Source of the DNA: Verrucomicrobiota bacterium
GTDB lineage: Bacteria > Verrucomicrobiota > Kiritimatiellia > CAJWTS01
Length of the DNA stretch: 64,000 nucleotides
Assembly: GCA_027623315.1 (NCBI GenBank)
Contig: JAQBYD010000004.1
Span: forward strand, 1-64,000
Direction: 5' to 3'
Below the pieces are notes generated by a model. It was not told where the DNA came from, searched no databases, and was given only the letters and a program-made list of their open reading frames with translations. The position numbers were made by a program, and so were the translations under genes. Position 1 is the first letter of the stretch. Every line of letters starts with the position of its first letter. Positions 55,407 through 62,963 of this stretch are shown here, in pieces.

Positions 55407-55991
55407 TCACCTCGGGCGCCGGCCCGTTGCCGGGGGATCATGCTCGCCGTCGGGGTCCTCCTCCTGCGCCCCGTCGCCAAATCGGTCGAGCTGATCCTGC
55501 ACGACCGGAAGATGCTCGCGCAGCGCGCGCCCGACGGCAGATTCGTGACTGGCCAGCCGCACCAGGTACTCACTCGGCGACATCATCATCAGGTAGAGTA
55601 CCGCGGCGGCAATGGCGCCGAACTTGACGGCGCCCGCGATCAGCCCGCCCCATCGGTCGAAGCCGGGCTTGATATGGAGTTCCATGACTCCCTTGAGGAT
55701 CGTGCGCAAGAGGGACATGGCCAACAGGACGACAACGCATGCGCCGACGAAGGCGACTGGCCGCGCATAGGTGTCGTTGAGGCGAGTAAACTCGGTGATG
55801 AGAGCGGAGAGCGGCGCCAGGGCGCGCCATCCGACCAGGAGCATGGCGGCCACGCTGATGACGTGCGCCAATTCTCCGGAGAGCCCATGTCGCAGTCCCT
55901 GGATGGCGCCGATCAGAACGGCAACGAGAATAATGGCGTCGACGAGGTGAAATCCCTGCGGGGGAATCAGTTCGGTTGCAGCGTCAGCCAT
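55407..55991 (-). CDS. cvpA: CvpA-family membrane protein
   Basis: 194 residues with four hydrophobic helices (e.g. VDAIILVAVLIGAIQGLRHG, VAFVGACVVVLLAMSLL) matching the CvpA family, an inner-membrane protein first linked to colicin V production. The C-terminal 30 residues are acidic and Pro-rich. It overlaps the TPR gene upstream by 25 bases and lies about 100 bases ahead of dnaG. Confidence 0.82.
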   Translation of the reverse strand: MADAATELIPPQGFHLVDAIILVAVLIGAIQGLRHGLSGELAHVISVAAMLLVGWRALAPLSALITEFTRLNDTYARPVAFVGACVVVLLAMSLLRTILKGVMELHIKPGFDRWGGLIAGAVKFGAIAAAVLYLMMMSPSEYLVRLASHESAVGRALREHLPVVQDQLDRFGDGAQEEDPDGEHDPPATGRRPR

Positions 55992-57550
55992 CGGGTGGCA
56001 TCCTGTGCGAACTGGCCGTCGGGAGCAAGTGCGATGTACTCTTGGTAGGCCGTGCGGGCCTGCACGGGCTCCCCGGCCGATATCTCGATCACCCCGAGAA
56101 GGTAATAGGCCTCGGCCGCGCCCGACTGCAGGGCGAGAAGTTTCTGTAGCTTCGAGCGTGCCGCGTCGTGCTGATTCATGGCGATCAGAACGCGCGCGAG
56201 GGCGTACCAGCTCTCGGTGCTGTCGGGTCGAATGGCCACGGCCTCCTGCAACGCCTTCCCGGCGGACCTGAGATCACCCAGTTCACGTGCCGTGATACCG
56301 AGATAGTGGAAGGCCTGGGCGTGATAGGGGTCTGCGGCAATAGCCAACTTGTAGTAGTGTGCCGCGCCGTCGAAGTCCTCCGATTCTTGACATAAGCGGC
56401 CCTGGATGAAGGCTTTGCCGGCGCGCTCAATATCCGGCTGGAGCTGTGCGCGACGGGTGCGGTGCAGTTGTTGCTCGAAGTCGCTCGGCAGCATTTCGGC
56501 CATCAAGGTCTGGATGCGGCGCCGGGCGGATAGCGCCCGGTTATCGTCCGGGAACTTCTCCTGGAAGTAACTGTATCCCCGGATCGAGCGGGGAACGCTG
56601 CCCACGTGCTTATCGTACATGATCACGAGCTCCCAGAACGCATCGGGGTCGAGCGGGTAGTCTCGTACGGCGCTCTTAAGTCGCTCCAGCGCGACGTCGA
56701 GATTGCCGTTCGCGACATCCGCATGGGCCAGCCCAATTGTGGTCTGCAGTTTGCGGCGATTCTCTTGCGACGTGGAAGTGGTGGGCGCAGCCGGCGTCGT
56801 GGTGGAGTCTGCGACGTGCGCGGCGACGGGCGTGGTCGGTGCGCCGGAGTCACTGGCGCTCTCGACGGTCTGCGCGGCGTCCAGGGCGCGTAGTGCCCCG
56901 CGCACGGCCTGGGCCCGTTTGTGCTTCGGCGCGATCTTCAGAAATTGTTCGTAATAGGAACGGGCGACCTCGGGGTTGTGTAGTTTCAAGTGGTTCAAAC
57001 GAGCGAGGTTGAAGATGGCCGAGGGATAGTTGGGGTCACGCTTCAATGCCTCCTCAAGATACTGCGAGGCCAACTCCAGGTTTTCGTCGCTGATTTCCAC
57101 CAGGGCCAGGCTTGTGATAACGCGCGCGGATGGGTCAAGGGCGCTGGCCTGCCGTAAGGCCTGGCGTGCGTAATCCAGTTTGCCCTGCTTCTTGTGGATG
57201 ATCGCGAGAAACTCAAGTGGGCGCGGATCCGCACTGGCCTCATCCGCTGCGCGAATGAATGTACGTGCGGCGTCGTCGAGACGCTGCATGTGCATGTACG
57301 CGATTCCGAGCTGGATCATCAGATCGGGATTTTGGGGTTCGAGGTCGAGCGCCTGCTCGAGATAAAGCGCGGCGGCGTCGTACTTTCCCTCGCGAATCTT
57401 GGCGAGGGCCCGCTCCAGGAGGGGTTCCGAGGTCTGATCGGCGCAACCGGCCAGAAAGACGCCGGCAAGGCACGCGGTCAGAAGCATAAGCGCAAGCCTC
57501 TGCGCGGTAGTGAACATGGGTCTGGAGTTGCTCAGGGTCATGGGAGCCAC
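55967..57550 (-). CDS. TPR-repeat lipoprotein
   Basis: Up to 527 residues. A signal peptide with lipobox (VFLAGC) is followed by tandem TPR units (e.g. AALYLEQALDLEPQNPDLMI; AGKALQEAVAIRPDSTESWY), interrupted by an Ala/Thr/Pro-rich linker around residues 225-265. TPRs mediate protein contacts, often in envelope assembly complexes. Starts at 57550 (GTG), 57541 or 57526 are possible; the ATG at 57541 has no strong ribosome site. Partner proteins cannot be inferred. Confidence 0.85.
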   Translation of the reverse strand: MAPMTLSNSRPMFTTAQRLALMLLTACLAGVFLAGCADQTSEPLLERALAKIREGKYDAAALYLEQALDLEPQNPDLMIQLGIAYMHMQRLDDAARTFIRAADEASADPRPLEFLAIIHKKQGKLDYARQALRQASALDPSARVITSLALVEISDENLELASQYLEEALKRDPNYPSAIFNLARLNHLKLHNPEVARSYYEQFLKIAPKHKRAQAVRGALRALDAAQTVESASDSGAPTTPVAAHVADSTTTPAAPTTSTSQENRRKLQTTIGLAHADVANGNLDVALERLKSAVRDYPLDPDAFWELVIMYDKHVGSVPRSIRGYSYFQEKFPDDNRALSARRRIQTLMAEMLPSDFEQQLHRTRRAQLQPDIERAGKAFIQGRLCQESEDFDGAAHYYKLAIAADPYHAQAFHYLGITARELGDLRSAGKALQEAVAIRPDSTESWYALARVLIAMNQHDAARSKLQKLLALQSGAAEAYYLLGVIEISAGEPVQARTAYQEYIALAPDGQFAQDATRWLTLQPN

Positions 57551-57712
57551 GCGGTCTTAAGTTAGCCGAGCGGTCGGCCGAATCCAATATCTATAATCTC
57601 CCTGGCGCGGAAGCATAGGCAGGAGTCCAAAAGAATGCCAAATTAAAGGGTTGCAAGGGGCGGTGGTGATTCAGTAACCTAAATCTTTGTAACCATGAGG
57701 CTGGAGAGAGAG

Positions 57713-57916
57713 ATGAAAGCAGAAATTCACCCGAAATACGAAGAAGCGACAATCACGTGTGCCTGCGGACACGTGATGCAGACGCGTTCCACCGTGAAGA
57801 GCATGCACGTCAACACCTGCTCCCAGTGTCATCCATTCTTTACCGGTAAGGCGAAGTTTCTGGATGCGGAAGGACGCGTGGAGCAGTTCAACAGGCGTTA
57901 CAAGCGCAACACGTAG
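57713..57916 (+). CDS. rpmE: 50S ribosomal protein L31
   Basis: 67 residues from the ATG at 57713 (MKAEIHPKYEEATITCACG), preceded by GGAGAGAG. The zinc-binding cysteines of the C+ form are present (CACGH ... CSQCHPF). Binds at the subunit interface. Followed by a terminator. Confidence 0.95.
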   Translation: MKAEIHPKYEEATITCACGHVMQTRSTVKSMHVNTCSQCHPFFTGKAKFLDAEGRVEQFNRRYKRNT

Positions 57917-57933
57917 CTGCGCTTGGTGTGAGA

Positions 57934-57970
57934 GGCCGGAGTAGCGGAATGTCCGCTTCCGGCCATTTTT
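57934..57970 (+). terminator. Rho-independent terminator after rpmE
   Basis: GGCCGGA/TCCGGCC encloses an inner stem AGCGGA/TCCGCT, followed by ATTTTT. It separates rpmE from prfA. Confidence 0.85.
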
Positions 57971-58036
57971 GCGTCCCGTTCCGATTCTCGCGAGGACGAG
58001 AACGGTCCGCTCACGGTCTCGAACCCACAGGACCCC

Positions 58037-59122
58037 ATGATCGAGGAATCCCGTCTTAACTCTCTGCGCGAAAAGTTGGCGGATGCCGAAGGCCAGATCG
58101 CCGATCCGTCTGTCCTTGCCGACCAGAAGAACTTTCGCCGCCTTTCACGCGAGTACGCCTCGCTAAGGCGGCGCGTGGAGAAGGCGGATGCCTACAGCAG
58201 GATACGCAACGAAATCGAAGCGAATCGTTCGTTGCTGGCCGACCATGCCGTGGATGAGGACATCGCAGAACTCGCGCGCGAGGAACTAGCCGTTCTGGAG
58301 GAGACACTTCCAAAGGTGGAGCAGGACCTGATGCTGGCGCTGATACCCGTGGACCCGAACGACAGCCGCAATGCGATCATGGAGATCCGTGCCGGAACCG
58401 GCGGTGATGAGGCCGCGCTTTTCGCGGGAGACCTCTTCCGCATGTATAGCCGCTATGCCGAGCAGAAGGGCTGGAAGGTCGGCGTGATCGATGCGAGCGC
58501 CTCTGACATCGGCGGGTACAAGGAAATCGTGTTCACCGTCGAAGGCGAGGATGCGTTCCTGAATCTAAAGTTCGAGATGGGCGGGCATCGGGTGCAGCGT
58601 GTGCCGCGGACCGAGTCCCAGGGCCGCATTCATACCTCCGCCGCCACGGTGGCCGTCTTTGCCGAGGCCGAGGCCGAGGATGAGCTGGATATCCCTCCGG
58701 ACGAGTTGCGTGTCGATACCTTTTGTGCGTCGGGCCCCGGCGGACAGAGCGTCAATACCACCTACTCGGCGATTCGTGTGACGCATCTTCCCACCGGCCT
58801 CGTGGCGCAGAGCCAGGATGAGCGATCGCAACAGCGCAATAGGCAGAAGGCGATGGCCGTCTTGTACGCGCGCCTCCTGGATTTTCGCCGCTGCGAGGAG
58901 GAGGCCAAGATGGGCGCCGAGCGTCGCAGCCAGATTGGATCCGGAGACCGCAGTGAGCGCAGCCGGACCTATAACTTCCCGCAGAATCGACTGACCGATC
59001 ACCGCATCAACCTGACGGTCTACAGCCTGGACCGGGTCATGGAGGGGCAGTTGAATGACATCATTGCCGGCCTTCGCGCGCACGACGTGGAGGCCAAGTT
59101 GTCCGCAATCGGGGCGGAGTGA
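58037..59122 (+). CDS. prfA: Peptide chain release factor 1
   Basis: Terminates translation at UAA/UAG. 361 residues with the coiled N-terminal domain, the GGQ loop (ASGPGGQSVNTTYSAIRVTH) and SRTYNFPQNRLTDHRINLT. Its stop overlaps the start of prmC by 4 bases, the common arrangement for the factor and its methylase. Confidence 0.96.
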   Translation: MIEESRLNSLREKLADAEGQIADPSVLADQKNFRRLSREYASLRRRVEKADAYSRIRNEIEANRSLLADHAVDEDIAELAREELAVLEETLPKVEQDLMLALIPVDPNDSRNAIMEIRAGTGGDEAALFAGDLFRMYSRYAEQKGWKVGVIDASASDIGGYKEIVFTVEGEDAFLNLKFEMGGHRVQRVPRTESQGRIHTSAATVAVFAEAEAEDELDIPPDELRVDTFCASGPGGQSVNTTYSAIRVTHLPTGLVAQSQDERSQQRNRQKAMAVLYARLLDFRRCEEEAKMGAERRSQIGSGDRSERSRTYNFPQNRLTDHRINLTVYSLDRVMEGQLNDIIAGLRAHDVEAKLSAIGAE

Positions 59123-59985
59123 TGGTCGACGGACATCCAACCGTACGCGAGGCCGTCGCGCGTGCGGCGACGCGGCTTCAACAGTACGATACGCCGGAGG
59201 CGCAGCGCGTCGCCGAACTGCTGGCCTCACACGTCGTCGGGCTACCCCGTCTCGAACTCTACGCGAATCCCGGTCTGAGTCTCAACGAAGCCGGCGAAGA
59301 CGTTTTTCAGAATGGCGTTGAACGGCTCGTCGCAGGCGAGCCGCTGCAATACGTCACCGCCGAGACGGAATTTCGGGGGCACCGCATCATGTGTGACCGC
59401 CGCGCGCTGATTCCGAGGCCGGAAACCGAGGAGCTTGTTGAGGCGGTTCTGGACGACGAGCATGTCTGGTCGAAGCCGTCGCCGGAAATTCTCGACATCG
59501 GCACCGGCTCCGGATGCATCGCGATCAGTCTAGCGCTCGCGTATCCCACGGCGCGCGTCACGGCGATCGACGTCAGTTCCGATGCGCTCGTGCTCGCGGC
59601 CGCGAACGCCAGTCGCCTCGGATGCGCCGACCGAATCGAGTTCATCGTCGGCGATCTGCAGGCAACCGACGGACCATTCGACCTGATGGTCTCCAATCCG
59701 CCCTACATCCCCGCTGCCGAGGTCGCGCAGTTGGATCCGCACATCCGGGAGCATGAGCCTCGCGTGGCGTTGGATGGTGGCACAGACGGCCTCCGTGTCA
59801 TCGAGACGATCGCGGCAAGCGCCCCCGAGCGGCTGGCGCCCGGGGCGCCGATTCATCTCGAGATCGGCGACGGACAGGCCGCACGTGTGATGGAATGTCT
59901 TCAGCGCAACGGATTCGGGAAGCTCTCGTCCCGCAACGATCTGTGCGGTCGCGAGCGCATGGTGCGGGGTGAGCGCGCGCCGTGA
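59119..59985 (+). CDS. prmC: Release factor glutamine methyltransferase
   Basis: Methylates the Gln of the release factor GGQ motif with SAM. 288 residues with the SAM-binding ILDIGTGSGCIAISLAL and the substrate-binding NPPY (MVSNPPYIPAAEV). Coupled to prfA by ATGA, and its own stop overlaps the next gene by 4 bases. Confidence 0.95.
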   Translation: MMVDGHPTVREAVARAATRLQQYDTPEAQRVAELLASHVVGLPRLELYANPGLSLNEAGEDVFQNGVERLVAGEPLQYVTAETEFRGHRIMCDRRALIPRPETEELVEAVLDDEHVWSKPSPEILDIGTGSGCIAISLALAYPTARVTAIDVSSDALVLAAANASRLGCADRIEFIVGDLQATDGPFDLMVSNPPYIPAAEVAQLDPHIREHEPRVALDGGTDGLRVIETIAASAPERLAPGAPIHLEIGDGQAARVMECLQRNGFGKLSSRNDLCGRERMVRGERAP

Positions 59986-60812
59986 TCTGGCCCAAGCTGG
60001 AGCACTGGCTGGAGTGGGGTGAGCGCTGTGCCCTGGGGCGCTGTGCGGAGCACACCCGAGACCGGCTCACGTCCTTTGCCGGTCACCGCTTCGCGCTCTT
60101 CCTGAGAGTGTTTTCTCCGCTGACGTCGATCGCCAGCGACGAGATCGAGGTCCCCTCGGGGCGTGATGCGTGGCATCTCTTTGAGACGCATGCGGTTGCA
60201 CGCTCGCTGGGCACGGGGAAAGTATTTAAGCGCTGGATCTTCGGACGCATGGGGAAGGACCCGGAAACCTGGTACGACAGCGTATCGTCCGGGGCCACGC
60301 TGATTCTGCGGAACGTGGTCCGCGAGTATACGGTGCGCGAGTTGCCGCGTGATCGAACGATCTCGCTGGAGTCCCAACTGGATGCCGGATACGAGTTTGC
60401 GTCCGGAGATGAGCTTTTGCCGTCGGTGCCCGGTGTGGAGGCCGAGGTGCACCTGCACGATCTGGACGAGATCGCGCGGACGCTCGAGCAGTCGGTCTTT
60501 GATATGTCCACGCCCAGGGAGCGGATTGCCCTGGTGGCCAAAAGCACCGGATTGTCACTCGACCACCCGCTCGTGAACAAGGCCGCCGGCTGCGGGAGGA
60601 CCGCGCTCGGCGCAACCTATCGGAACTACGTGCTCTCGATCGGTGGGATGCTCCGCGACCGATATCCGGACGACGAACCCGAGACATTGATGCTCCTGTC
60701 GATGCAATTACTCGAAAGAATAAAAAAAATCACTTTTCTGTGGTTTGAGGCGGAAAACGCCTTCCCTGAACTATCCCTTTATATAGAGGAGCATCGTGCC
60801 GTTGAATCATGA
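59982..60812 (+). CDS. Unknown protein coupled to prmC, faint sigma-like segment
   Basis: 276 residues from GTG at 59982, overlapping prmC (GTGA). Residues about 176-225 (PRERIALVAKSTGLSLDHPL, then GCGRTALGATYRNYV) recall the helix-turn-helix of sigma-70 region 4 in layout, and residues 65-120 could correspond to a region-2-like helical part, but both likenesses are weak and may be chance. A run of eight A residues (60722-60729) lies near the 3' end. I do not assign a function. The next gene overlaps it by 4 bases. Confidence 0.6.
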   Translation: MIWPKLEHWLEWGERCALGRCAEHTRDRLTSFAGHRFALFLRVFSPLTSIASDEIEVPSGRDAWHLFETHAVARSLGTGKVFKRWIFGRMGKDPETWYDSVSSGATLILRNVVREYTVRELPRDRTISLESQLDAGYEFASGDELLPSVPGVEAEVHLHDLDEIARTLEQSVFDMSTPRERIALVAKSTGLSLDHPLVNKAAGCGRTALGATYRNYVLSIGGMLRDRYPDDEPETLMLLSMQLLERIKKITFLWFEAENAFPELSLYIEEHRAVES

Positions 60813-61807
60813 GTGAACTGCCACCGATCGAATTTGAGCCGACTTCAGTTGCCGAACAGGCACTATTAGGAGCCTGGCTGACCGAATTCTACGCTGATCT
60901 CGCGCTACGGAGCGTGGACATAGTCGAGAATCCGGGCTCTGGCCGCGTGCTCGACACGTCCGGGGCGATCACGCAGTGGCCGGACGAGGTTGGTGCGGGT
61001 GACGCGGAGCCTGAGCCCGGCGCGATTCGCCTGATGCATCCCACCGTGCCGGGCATGGGTTCGCGTCTCTATTACCTGGCCGTCTTGCGGCGCGAAGGGC
61101 CTCGCGGGTGGCTCTGCACCCCGTTCAGCCCGTATTCCACACCGGCGAGTCCGGGCGAAGTCGCATCCGGTATCGATGAACCCGGCTTGAGAGTCATCAG
61201 TCTCTGGAACGCGCAGACGCTCTCCGACGAAGGTATTGCTCAATCATGGCCGGCGGGGCAGCTTCCCGAATATCTTCTGTCGCGCTGTGAGGCGCTGCTT
61301 GAGGATCCGCCGCACACATGGCTGCTTGCCCCGCGTAGATGGGAGACTCAAGGGCCGCGGGTCGTCCATTCGCTGGATCCGCGGCACGACTACATGGCGG
61401 AAGAACTCGTGACTGCGGCGGGACTAAATCGAGAGGGTAGCGAAGGGGGGGAGGAGGGGGAGTCGCACGGACGTGTGATCGAATATCCGGACGCGAGTAG
61501 TGACCAGCTGCTGGTCGCCGCCGAGGAACGCGCGCCCTATGGAATGGTGGCGACATACGCCGTAGAGGATAGCCCGCTCGTCATCAATTTCTGGCTGGGT
61601 TCCCGAACCATGTTGCTCGTTCGAGTCGTCGATCAGGACGATCGACCCTCCAGTGCGCTCGATGGACACCGCCTGATGGGGCCTCGCGGCATCGTTTCAC
61701 CCCGCATCTCGACCGGGTGCCTCACGGTTCCCAGAACATACATGCGCGACGATCTGCGACTCCAGGCTCCGGACGAGAGCACTCTCGATCTGCGCCGTCT
61801 CGCGTAG
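60809..61807 (+). CDS. Unknown protein, second gene of the prmC-linked pair
   Basis: 332 residues, start overlapping the preceding stop (ATGA). It opens MSELPPIEFEPTSVAEQALL and contains a Gly/Glu-rich linker (NREGSEGGEEGESHG) near residue 210, so it probably has two domains. No signal peptide, membrane helix or catalytic motif is visible. The strict coupling with the previous gene suggests a fixed ratio of two partners. No family is recognised. Confidence 0.6.
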   Translation: MSELPPIEFEPTSVAEQALLGAWLTEFYADLALRSVDIVENPGSGRVLDTSGAITQWPDEVGAGDAEPEPGAIRLMHPTVPGMGSRLYYLAVLRREGPRGWLCTPFSPYSTPASPGEVASGIDEPGLRVISLWNAQTLSDEGIAQSWPAGQLPEYLLSRCEALLEDPPHTWLLAPRRWETQGPRVVHSLDPRHDYMAEELVTAAGLNREGSEGGEEGESHGRVIEYPDASSDQLLVAAEERAPYGMVATYAVEDSPLVINFWLGSRTMLLVRVVDQDDRPSSALDGHRLMGPRGIVSPRISTGCLTVPRTYMRDDLRLQAPDESTLDLRRLA

Positions 61808-61993
61808 CGGTGTAAGTGCCTTATCCTCCGCAGGATACGCCCAATGTTTTCAATGCTTTCCGAGCATACCTGAAACTTTTTTCACTTTTTTCCGGAATTC
61901 GCCCGGGCTGACCTATCCCTTCTTATAGAGGCCACTGCTGGATCGGCCGCGTGGCGCGGCCGCAGCAGAGCCCGGAACAGAAGGAGAAAGAAG

Positions 61994-62401
61994 ATGAGCG
62001 GATACAACAGAGTAGTGGTGATGGGCAACCTGACGCGCGACCCGGAACTGAAGTCAATCAGTGGCGACACATCGGTCGCCGTGATGGGATTGGCTATCAA
62101 CGACACCTACCGCAGCCGGGACGGGAAGGAGATCGACCGGACCTGCTTCGTCGAAGTCGAAGCCTGGGGTAAGCAGGGCGAGACCTGCGCGGAGTACCTT
62201 GCCAAGGGCTCGCCGGCGCTGATCGAGGGCAAGCTCCAGTTGGATCAGTGGGAGTCCAAGGAGGGTGAGCAGCGCAGCCGGATCAAGATCCGCGCCGACC
62301 AGGTCAAGTTCCTCGGCAAGCCGCGCAACGCGGACTCGAACGGCGGGAGCAACAACGGAAGCCGCCGCCAGAATCGGGAACCCGAGCATCTGCACGCGTA
62401 G
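61994..62401 (+). CDS. ssb: Single-stranded DNA-binding protein
   Basis: 135 residues with the OB fold (YNRVVVMGNLTRDPELKSIS ... DRTCFVEVEAWGKQGETCAEY) and GSPALIEGKLQLDQW. The C-terminal tail is Asn/Gly-rich but ends EPEHLHA instead of the acidic DDDIPF-type tip used to recruit partner proteins. AGAAGGAG gives a strong start. A perfect GC-rich hairpin follows at 62414-62439. Confidence 0.93.
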   Translation: MSGYNRVVVMGNLTRDPELKSISGDTSVAVMGLAINDTYRSRDGKEIDRTCFVEVEAWGKQGETCAEYLAKGSPALIEGKLQLDQWESKEGEQRSRIKIRADQVKFLGKPRNADSNGGSNNGSRRQNREPEHLHA

Positions 62402-62413
62402 ATGGTCTCAACA

Positions 62414-62439
62414 GCGGGGCGCCCGCCCGGGCGCCCCGC
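62414..62439 (+). repeat. 12-bp GC-rich hairpin after ssb
   Basis: GCGGGGCGCCCG and CGGGCGCCCCGC pair perfectly around two bases, 13 bases past the ssb stop and just before the ribosome site of the next ORF. No T tract follows. Confidence 0.55.
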
Positions 62440-62452
62440 GGGAGGTGATGTC

Positions 62453-62722
62453 ATGGCAAACGGACATCAGAAGTTTCTCGAACAGAACGCATACGCGATG
62501 GGGTTCGGTGATTTGATCGGTCTGCTGGTGATTCTGGTCGCCATCGCCATTCTTGTCGGCAGCGGCCGTTGCTTCGTCGGTGAATCGGATAAACGGAGCG
62601 CCCGGCCTGACTTCGCACTGGGCGAGCCGAAAGCTGTCGCCGAGTGGCACCCCGCGCAGCGCGGGGTGAGAGTGGCGAGTGACGAGTGGCAGGTGGCAGG
62701 TGGCAAGGGAGACGGACGATGA
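62453..62722 (+). CDS. Small membrane protein after ssb
   Basis: 89 residues from ATG at 62453 with GGAGGTGAT upstream. One hydrophobic segment (DLIGLLVILVAIAILVGSG) is followed by a polar part whose coding DNA runs into repeat sequence (from about 62648), so the C-terminus may have been altered by repeat insertion. No family is recognised. An ATGA overlap at its end could start a further short frame. Confidence 0.5.
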   Translation: MANGHQKFLEQNAYAMGFGDLIGLLVILVAIAILVGSGRCFVGESDKRSARPDFALGEPKAVAEWHPAQRGVRVASDEWQVAGGKGDGR

Positions 62723-62937
62723 GTAGTGGCAATCTTGATCGCAAGGGGCTCCTTGCGGGAGACACACGGGCGCTATCGACGATTGAGGCATTGGATGCCC
62801 AGCGACATGGTGATCCATCGCATGGCTTTGGCAGACCAGATCAACCGTATGCTGGGCGCAACGATCGATACCTTGGAGCACAAAGAAAAATGAGCACCTG
62901 CCACCTGCCACCTGCCACTCACCACTCACCACTCGCC
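62648..62937. repeat. Inverted repeat-bounded unit between ssb and recQ
   Basis: A hairpin CACCCCGCGC/GCGCGGGGTG lies at 62648-62668. A tract with repeated GGTGGCA (62671-62709) is inverted at 62895-62937, sharing a 22-bp core. About 185 bases lie between, with only short ORFs (for example one ending MLGATIDTLEHKEK). It may be a small non-autonomous repeat element. Confidence 0.5.
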
Positions 62938-62963
62938 GAACGCAACAGAAAGGACCTCATGAA

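Noticed and set aside
62719-62890. Short ORFs inside the repeat unit before recQ
   Set aside because: Two overlapping frames of about 55-80 codons exist, but both run into repeat DNA or lack a sound start, so I do not call a gene.
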